Assembly: GCF_003171515.1 (NCBI RefSeq)
Contig: NC_089390.1
Coordinates: 248,001-312,000 of the forward strand
DNA length: 64,000 bases
From: Pyrenophora tritici-repentis
Taxonomy: Eukaryota; Ascomycota; Dothideomycetes; Pleosporales; Pleosporaceae
Direction of reading: 5' to 3'
In this document: piece by piece, positions 56,476-64,000 of the stretch
Layout: every line of letters begins with the position of its first letter
Position numbering within the stretch: the stretch's first letter is position 1
The notes under the pieces: model-generated
What the model was told of the DNA's origin: nothing
Seen by the model: the letters and a program-made list of their open reading frames with translations, nothing else
Databases searched by the model: none
Made by a program: the position numbers and the translations under genes

Positions 56476-57523
56476 CTACTTGTTACGGCGGAACGCAGCG
56501 AAAGGAGGGAAGAAGTATGCGGGGTGGAAGACGGTAAGGATCGTGCATGCGATAGCCAGCATCCTGATTCAACGAATTAGTAACCGAATCAAAGCTTCCA
56601 GGCGGTTTGCGATGAACTTACATGCCATCTAGCAATAAAAACTCCGTCTCATTCCGCATCAGCGCATTTCCCCAGCCCCCTGCCATCTCCGGCAGACGAT
56701 AAATGCAACGAACCAGCACCGTGGTAAACGCCAAAAAGATCAACCAACCAAACAACTTGACCCTTCTTAACCCGGCAGCTCCTGTTTCCTTGTCGACTTC
56801 GTATCTGCTCTTCTCGCCCACTGTCTTGTTCAATTTGTTCGCCCTGCGATACCTGAAAATGTACACCAACACTAATAGCCCACACACGGCCATGGTAACA
56901 ACTTGAAACGCGATACCAGCGACGATCAACTTGTTGCCTCCATCGATGAGTTTCTTATTCGTCGTCCCACCCGCAGCCGCCATACCACCACCACAAGCCT
57001 GCAGCACAATCGACCCAAAGTCGCAGCCGATGAAGATCCACGGATACAACCTCGCCTTGATAAGAGAATGCTGCGGTCCACAGTACAACACAAAATGCTT
57101 CAACGTGAGATAAATAGCCGCAGCGACGAAACTAGGGCCGAGCACAAGACAGCATATCTGCAGTTTAAACCCAGATTCGCTCCAGGGGTTACCGTTCATG
57201 ATGACGCGGCCAGCGTAGCCGGCGGCTTCGAGGAAGGTGCCGACGGCCAGGGCGGCCGTGTACGTCCATGTTTTCGATAGCACGCCGATGACGAGGGAGG
57301 CGAGGAAGAGGGTGCCGAAGAGGGCGCAGAGGAAGGCGTTGGCGCCGAGGTTGGGTCGGTAGCCGTAGAGGGTGGCGTGCACGGGGCAGTCGGGGCTGAC
57401 TTGTAGACATTGGCGGAAGTCACCTTTTGGACGGTCTTCGGCAGCAGCGACGACGAGGGTTTGTGTTGTTAGGGCGAGGAGGAGGAGGGTTAGGAGACGT
57501 CTGGTGCGGACGTGTGAAGACAT
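56476..57523 (-). CDS. RTA1-like seven-transmembrane protein
   Basis: Exons 57523-56622 and 56563-56476 join across a 59-nt intron into 329 residues. A naive reading runs through the donor and stops at 56618; splicing instead gives LLLDGM followed by LAIACTILTVFHPAYFF, the family-typical last helix. After a signal-like N-terminus there are about seven hydrophobic segments, with ATLYGYRPNLGANAF, EAAGYAGRVIM and QACGGGMAAAG, all RTA1 signatures. RTA1/Rsb1-like proteins are plasma-membrane lipid-translocating or sterol-stress-resistance proteins. The precise ligand is unknown. Confidence 0.9.
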
Positions 57524-60500
57524 GATCACGGTAGAGCGTAGCGTAACAAGGCACAAAAGTGCTAGAACTACGGGGGGTTAAACCAGGACAGTCCGAGGGG
57601 AAGGAATGACAAGAGAGCGATGTTTCAAAGACGACAAAGGGTAGTGGCGGCGCGTGGGGATTTCTATGTACAGTAGATAGGCAACAGACTTTCAAACCAA
57701 AAACCCACCCGATTAATCGGGGCTGTGCCCGGTCACTGTCCTAAGTATGGGATGCATGTGGATGGGCGGCTGAGCCTAGCCCTTCTGTTAAGGTACATAT
57801 GTACGGCTACCCACACCCAACCGTATACACCGTAAACGACACATGCACATGGCAAAACAGTGTTGCTAATTTCTAAGCGAGGCTTCCTGAGCTGTAGCTA
57901 GGCGCCGTTTCATTGGCGCTTAGGGGCCTCGCTTGCGCAATTTGGTATAGTATGTAGGCCAAGAACGAGGAATTGCTTGCGCTTGCGTAGGGACCAGGGT
58001 ATGGGACTTGGGGGGTTAGTTTAGATATCTGACGGAAGGCGAGCCTTCCGTCGTGCGTCTTGTGAGATGAGTTGTGGGTTTTTTTTGGTGGCGGCCGTGG
58101 TGTGTGGATGGGTGGATGGGGTGGCGTTGTTGCTAGGGGATGACGTAAAACACTGTTTCTTGTTCTTTCTAACCCGGCGAGCAAACGAGACAGAGCTGCC
58201 ATCCAGACAAAGACGGAGGGCCTGAAGTCAGACGTACTTACGCATCCTTTCCCTCGCAGGCCGCGTTTCCCAGCCGTTTAACCGCTGCCGCCGCCGTTCC
58301 CCAACGCCAGGTTTTGGCCCACCCAGATTATGCAGCGTAACCGAAGTGCACATTATTTCGCGTATCTGGTCTTGAGGTCCGGTCGCCGGTATACGGTTTA
58401 CGGTTATCAATACGGTTTGATTGTCCGTGATCCCTGCTTTTGTTTAGTTAGGGAGCTATTCTTTCTGGAAATAGAGGCCCGCGACTGACTGCCGTTGGTG
58501 TGGAAATGCTCCGCTGCAAGGACGTACCGAGAGCGCCTGCGAATTAGAGGGGGTAGAGACCTCGGGGCTGTGACTGGAAGCGAAATGGAATGCTGAATAA
58601 GCTTTTTCAGACCTAGCTATAGTGGGTTGCTTCTTAGGCCTTTTTCTCTACCTACTGCCTCCTGCCTCAATAGAGGTGTTGGTGTGTTGTCAGCTTTACA
58701 GTAGGCTGATTCCGTTCTAGGCGCGTTTTGCGCTCGGTGGATTGGATTTGGGGCGTATTGTCCGATCACGTGGTGACATGTGTCTTTCCATCACCCTCTC
58801 TAATGCTCCAGGCAGCCATACATACACATTTACACATCAGGAGATGCTCACAACATCCAAGGCCACCCGACCTCAAACTGGAAAATGGTGCTACGCTTAC
58901 ACCGTTGATGGCAGGGGGCCTCTGCTCAAGTTAACGTATCTGGTGTAAGTACCATGGTTCTGGTAGAAAACTACCACAGAACGCGACATTGTGATCCAAT
59001 AACGCGTCTTGAAATTTGAAAATTTAATTTAGTTGTAATGAGTACGTTGAGAGCCGGACTCGCCGTCATCCCGCATACGATGATCCCAATCGATCATAGT
59101 GCAGGGGGCCTCGGCTGCAATGCCACGAGTCTTTTCTGACTTGCAGCGTGTTGCGCGTGCCCATGCATGCTGATAACACGCCTGTGTCGTTGAAAAACTC
59201 GGGTCTCGTAGTCGACGATAAGTTCCCGGCATCGTTCCGCGGCATCGGGCCAGCGTACGGTCCGATGAAGAGGATGTTGTGCAGGACGTCTTGCTGACGG
59301 ATGCGAATACGAGTAACGTGACGTCAGCACAGGCCTGGGGAAGATCAGCTAGCTTTTCTAACTTGTTTGGGCAGTCCGAGATAGTGCGTCTAGAGAGTCG
59401 CATAGTTTATCAGTTTGCATTGGCCGTTCGGCTTTGTGAGCGGGCTGTGAAGCCGGTGATTGCGACATTTGGCTGCACTCTGGAAGGATTGAGCAGACGG
59501 GTGTTCAATGGCTTTTGATTGCTGATTAGCATTGACAAATCGTGGCATGTTATGTTTTACATCTACCGCGATTCTCTTATCGAAGATTGAGCGCGACTAG
59601 TTGGCAAGGATGGACAACAAGCTCTTTTCGAAGTTCTGCTCTTGCGACCGGATGGGAAGGGACTCGCAGTAACGATTTGATGCACGTGATTATGGCAGGG
59701 AACCCAGAGTTCAGTGTGTGACGGTCAAATCAAGGGTGACTCAAGAGATGAATTATCTGGTTCGGATTGCAGAAGAACTGCAGAGCACGAGAGGACATTC
59801 AACCATAAGAGACAGAATGGAAAGACAGGCAAAATTCACAGCGAATGCCTATCAACCATCGTCTACTCTAACGTGTTAACGGTCGAACCGTTCAACGGAC
59901 GAACCTTTGCGAGACGTCGCAATCTGACTGCATCGAGCAAGTAAACTTACAGTAAAGATCCTGTGTCCAAAAAGGCCTACCGGAGATTATTTCAAGGCCA
60001 CCAACCGAGCGATCTTTAGATTTTTCGCCACCACTAGACCTGGACCCTTAGTTGCTCCACACTAGGTAGGTACCCACACGTCTTTCCACCAACGTCGACC
60101 TTTATCACAACGACAACGACTTGACTATCTACTGCATTTCCCGCTGCTTCGATCCTACCCGGTAATTATTCAGCGGACGCTGATGTTGTTGCTAGGTGCA
60201 TCCCAGCAATCTCATTTCGGCATCATGTTGCTGAGCAGAGCTACTAGAGAACGTCCCGAGCTTCGTTGTAGTCTCGTCTCACTCATAAATTGCGGAAATT
60301 GCATCTATGCGTACTGGTCAACATAGTGCAGCAAAATCTTGTGGGAGACAAGATAGAGATTGGCTTTACCCGTGACCACGTGGTCGCAAGCATGACACTG
60401 CTATCATCAGCTGTAAGCGCCGTGTGGATCCGCCAGCGCGGATAACGACAGAAAGAGCAATAGTACAGAACTGCAGATAACATGTCCAGCGATTAGGAAG

Positions 60501-61479
60501 GTAAAGCCTTTTGTTGTTGGACCAACGCCAACAGAGATTTATCATTATGTAAAGAGATCTAACAGAATCACGTTAGGAGCTCAGTCGCGCGCTTAACATT
60601 ACAACATTGACATGTTGATAGCATATCCGAATTTTACACCGCAACGAGATGTGTTCACGCCAAGCGAGCTGTGAGATTTCGCGAGTCAAGCGTCAGCTCG
60701 ACGCTGCTGGGGTAGATGCTGGTAGTATATTTGTTCCGCGATATACGAGCGGAAATTCGAGATATGTCAGTCTTCGCAAGGCCTCGGACTTCTGCAAGTC
60801 GCTTGACGTGGGATCTTGTACAATCATGTCCACACGCACATATCTTATCATTGAGAGGATTCTCAACATCGCAAGATAAGTCGTGGATTATATGGATCCA
60901 CATTTAAAAGTCCGAACGCAGAAGGGATGCCGAAGGACCGAAACGGTAGCCAAGCATCTTGGGCCTCGCGTCGGAACGAAGTCAGTTTAGGGTGCGGCGC
61001 AACTGCGGGTACTAACCTCCCGAATCCCCGCATGCAGCGAGTACGGAGAAAAATATCCAGCCACTCGCACCACCTTTAATCGTTCCGTACTCAGTACGAG
61101 TGGTTTGCAAGTGGTATGTGATATATCTCTCCCTGCGTCTGTGTGGTTGAGAGCTGTCTAAAGCTAGGACTTATCGGCGTCCTCCTCATCGTATTCGCCT
61201 TCTGGATGATGTACGTGCACGGAACGGCGCGACAGAGTGCCAAATCCTTCAAAAAACGCTTTCGGGATCATCTTATCCTATCTGGGAATGGATCTGCTAT
61301 CGTTCTTCCCATAGCACTATAGCTCGGTAAAGAGTAACATAATATAAATACTGGAGACATACGGGGGAACATCGTTCGATCAATCATCGGCCGTGTCACT
61401 TTATGTACTTCTCATAAATTGCCGAAACGTGCTGCGACTTCAAACCCCCTTCTCTTAACAACACAAATAAGCCGTCACC
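57524..61479. other. Four-kilobase segment without a convincing gene
   Basis: Only short frames are found. The best is an open stretch at 59222-59518 on the plus strand (contains SFSNLFGQSEIVRLESRIVYQF) with protein-like composition but no start, splice support or family. A perfect 10-bp inverted repeat lies at 58032-58053. The last ~300 bases are the promoter of the terpene-cyclase-like gene. Confidence 0.5.
58032..58053. repeat. Perfect inverted repeat GACGGAAGGC-GA-GCCTTCCGTC
   Basis: Two 10-bp arms are exact reverse complements with a 2-bp spacer. The layout could be a dimeric transcription-factor site or a small hairpin. Confidence 0.8.
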
Positions 61480-63083
61480 ATGCCTGGCGTGACGAATCAG
61501 GTTCGACAACGGACACTTATCCTCGATCTGGGGGACGTGCTCTTCCACTGGTCTGCCCGCGACCTCACGGTCTTCTCTCCCCAAACATTCCACGCCGTCA
61601 TTCTATCACCAACATGGAGCGAATATGAGAGTGGCCGGATAACCGAAGAGAAAGCTATCTCGCTTATTGGCGAGGAGCTCTCACTCAAGCCCTCTGACAT
61701 TGCAGAAGGACTCTTGCAATGTCGCAACACGTTGCGAGTCGACTCGGACCTCATCAACGAACTCAAGAAGCTCAAGGCCGAGTTCCAAGGAAGCCTCAAA
61801 GTTTACGCTATGAGCAACATAACCAAGGATGATTTCGCACGCCTCAAGCTCATACTGCCAGATTGGAGCTTGTTCGATGCCGAATACCCATCCTTCGAGG
61901 CCGGTATGACCAAGCTAGAGCTGGCTTTTTTCCAGCACGTCATAGACGACATCGGACTGAGCGACCCCACCTCCGCTATCTTCGTCGACGACAAAGTCGG
62001 CAATGTTAACAGAGCGCGTTCTTTCGGTATACAAGGAATCGTGTTCGGACCATCAACTGATCTTATACGCGAGCTCCGCAACATGCTCTATGATCCCGTG
62101 CCCCGGGCACGGCAATTCATGGAGACTAGCTCGAAGAAGAACACGTGCTATATTGAGGGCGGCGGCGAGTTTCTCGATTCCTTCTCTCAGTTTCTCATCC
62201 ATTATGAATTGAGGGACACCAGTCTTATCAGCTTGTCACGTGCTGATGCCCCGGCGGCGGAGGTGAAGAAAACTATTGAGCAGGCTGCTCGGGAAGCGAG
62301 AACGTGGAACTACTTTATCGGCGAGCCAGTCGGCACAACAAAGTCCTGTAAGCAAACCCTCATCGTTCTATTTGCACGTGATTGTATACTAACTATGCAC
62401 CATCACCAGTCCCAAATGACATCGACTCCACATCGACTTACCTGCTTGCTTTCTCCCCACCTGCGGCCTCAGCCAATCCTGTCTTGGACCGCATCGCCGC
62501 AAACCGCCACGCCACAGAAGGCCTTGCCATGATCTACTGGTGCGAAAAGCGACCTCGCATCGACCCCTTCGTCCTGGTCAACGCTATCCGCGCCTTCTAC
62601 CACTACAACCGCGGCGTAGAGATGCAACCCGAGCTCAACTACGTCCGGCGCATCCTACTCCACCGCGGTTACGTCGAAGGCTCTGAGATGTACATTTCCG
62701 GTGAACCCTTCTTGTACTTTGTATCCTGCCTCATTGCGGAGAACCCAAATGCACCAGAGGTTCAGACGCTGCGGGAGCCTGCGGCTGCTGTTCTTCGCGA
62801 CTATGTTAACAGCAAAGGTGATTCTTTCTGTGTTACGGCACGTGTGCTTGCTTGTCAGAAACTTGGTGTGGATCCGCAGTCGGATATCCGTTATCTCAAG
62901 AGCTTGCAGGAGGTCGATGGCGGTTGGGAACTTGGTTGGCCGTGTAAGTTTGGAAGGAGTAGGAAGAGGATTGGGAGTCGTTCTGTCTCTACTGCGTGGG
63001 CTATCAAGGCACTTGAGCATGACGCGCGGAAGTTTCAGAATGGCACTAATGGGACGAAGCTTGAGAGGGCTCTTGGTAAATGA
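61480..63083 (+). CDS. HAD-domain terpene cyclase of the AstC/drimane synthase type
   Basis: Exons 61480-62347 and 62410-63083 (62-nt intron) give 513 residues. The N-terminal ~230 residues are a HAD-like fold starting LILDLGDVLFHWSARD (Asp16; the +2 position is Gly, so the usual phosphatase acid is absent), with YAMSNITKDD and IFVDDKVGNVNRARSFG. The C-terminal part is an alpha-barrel terpene-cyclase-like domain with DIDST at 293-297, matching the DxDTT-type proton donor motif, and a QW-like QEVDGGWELGWPCKFGR, then STAWAIKAL. AstC-type enzymes cyclise farnesyl diphosphate to drimane diphosphates. The exact product here is unknown. Confidence 0.82.
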
Positions 63084-63195
63084 GATGGGTTGACTTGGGA
63101 TATGAATCATGGTATACGACTTGCATAATGTTTTGAAATGTATTGTTCTGATGAGATGTTTCGTTCTCCACCTTCATCTTCTCTACTTTCCTGTT

Positions 63196-64000
63196 CTAGT
63201 TGTCCGAGCTTATCCTCTCCGACATGACTGCTTCCTGCTTCTCGTTTGCGTGCGCAAACTTCCTGTACCTCTCCTCCTCGTCGGACTTGCTCACCCTGAT
63301 GACCGTCCTGTTCTCCTTGTTCAGTCCCATGCACAATCTTGGCTTCTCGAAGAACATGATGTCAATCTCCTCCAGCGTACGTCCAGACGTCTCAACACCA
63401 AAGAAATACGTCAGCGGGACAAAGGAAGCGCAGACGACAGCCCAGACCCAGAAGTAATGGCCGCGGATATTATCAAGACCGATGGGCGTAACCATAACCA
63501 CGACGAAGTTGCTCATCCAATGAGAAAAGACGCCGACGGCTGTGGCTTTGTTGCGTACGCGGAGAGGCTGGATCTCGGCTGAATAAGACCAAGATACAGG
63601 TAAGATTCCGAGGGTGAAACAGTCGAGGTAGAGAAACATGAATGCGACAGCTGCGGCGGCGCTAGAGAAGCTGTTCTTGGAAAGACAACCAGCGATCAGG
63701 AACATGCAAATCGCACAACCAGCTGAAGAACCCATGACCGACCATCTACGTCCGATCTTGTCAATGTAGAAGTATGGGGGCCAGGAGAAGATCGCGTATT
63801 GGGTGAATGCGACGGAGGCTAGGATAAGAGACATGCTGGGGGAGTAACCGAGGTATTCCTGGAGAATGAATGCGAGGTAGTAGCATAGCGCCTGTGTAAT
63901 TGTGAGTGGAGGTGGTTTTGGGGGACTAGTTGAAGGCTTACGTTGATACCCGACCATTGGTTCATGAGGTATGGGCCCATACCGAGAATGACACGATGTA
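63196..64000 (-). CDS. Sugar porter (MFS) transporter, C-terminal part, 5' end beyond the window
   Basis: Exons 64000-63942 (truncated at the window edge) and 63891-63196 join at GPYLMNQWSGIN-ALCYYLAFILQEYLG, the sugar-porter helix seven motif. Further signatures are YFYIDKIGRRW, the SWSYSAEIQPLRVRNKATA loop, and FFGVETSGRTLEEIDIMFFE near the C-terminus. It is a plasma-membrane hexose or related sugar/proton symporter in family terms. It converges on the terpene-cyclase-like gene with a 112-bp gap. The intron is 50 nt. Confidence 0.9.
   Translation of the reverse strand, partial: TSCHSRYGPIPHEPMVGYQRKPSTSPPKPPPLTITQALCYYLAFILQEYLGYSPSMSLILASVAFTQYAIFSWPPYFYIDKIGRRWSVMGSSAGCAICMFLIAGCLSKNSFSSAAAAVAFMFLYLDCFTLGILPVSWSYSAEIQPLRVRNKATAVGVFSHWMSNFVVVMVTPIGLDNIRGHYFWVWAVVCASFVPLTYFFGVETSGRTLEEIDIMFFEKPRLCMGLNKENRTVIRVSKSDEEERYRKFAHANEKQEAVMSERISSDN

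Noticed and set aside
1..64000. CRISPR arrays, operons or bacterial ribosome-binding sites
   Set aside because: Spliced fungal nuclear DNA; none of the tandem repeats has the spacer structure of a CRISPR array.

Overview
The window is eukaryotic and fungal. Its genes are split by short GT-AG introns (mostly 38-90 nt) and include filamentous-ascomycete hallmarks: a Pho81-type SPX/ankyrin/GDPD regulator, an Ssk1-type response regulator, RTA1, Zn2Cys6, non-reducing polyketide synthase and berberine-bridge-type oxidoreductase genes. Protein style and gene content fit Dothideomycetes, probably Pleosporales. That placement is inference; no species call is possible from the sequence alone.

Layout. 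1-4.7 kb: the 3' part of a SLAC1/Mae1-type transporter, a secreted FAD (BBE) oxidoreductase and an MFS transporter. 5-15 kb is a compact housekeeping block: Fyv6/FAM192A-like protein, aldo-keto reductase, RAD51, nucleoporin Nup120 and a UBE2S-like E2. 15-18.2 kb holds a hairpin, an LTR copy, a short dispersed repeat and a frameshifted lineage-specific gene. 18.3-27 kb is housekeeping again: Pho81-like regulator, XAP5/FAM50 protein and a UBA plus AT-hook protein. 28.3-36 kb looks like a host- or environment-facing segment: a chitin deacetylase with three CBM18 modules, two copies of a small secreted protein signal exon with cysteine-rich 3' exons, minisatellites and a GH16 glycosidase.

37.6-48.6 kb is a graveyard. 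It holds an F-box-like pseudogene (two stops and a 14-bp tandem duplication), a frameshifted SDR, one intact NAD(P)-binding epimerase-like gene, a broken MYND-finger gene, a solo LTR with a perfect 5-bp target duplication, and the C-terminal half of a non-reducing PKS (PT-ACP-CMeT-R). Upstream of the PKS remnant, in the same orientation and in splice frame with it, lies the N-terminal exon of a Zn2Cys6 transcription factor. The simplest reading is that a deletion inside an old biosynthetic cluster fused a regulator gene to its neighbouring synthase, and the fusion then decayed.

51-57.5 kb is conserved again (Ssk1-like regulator, haspin kinase, RTA1-like membrane protein). About 4 kb without a convincing gene follows. 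The window ends with a HAD-domain plus class-II-like terpene cyclase (AstC/drimane synthase type, motif DxDST) and the 3' part of a sugar transporter gene.

Overall, intact conserved blocks alternate with repeat-bearing segments where nearly all the disabled genes sit. Because long housekeeping genes are free of indels, the lesions look biological rather than general assembly noise, although homopolymer-associated shifts need read-level checking.
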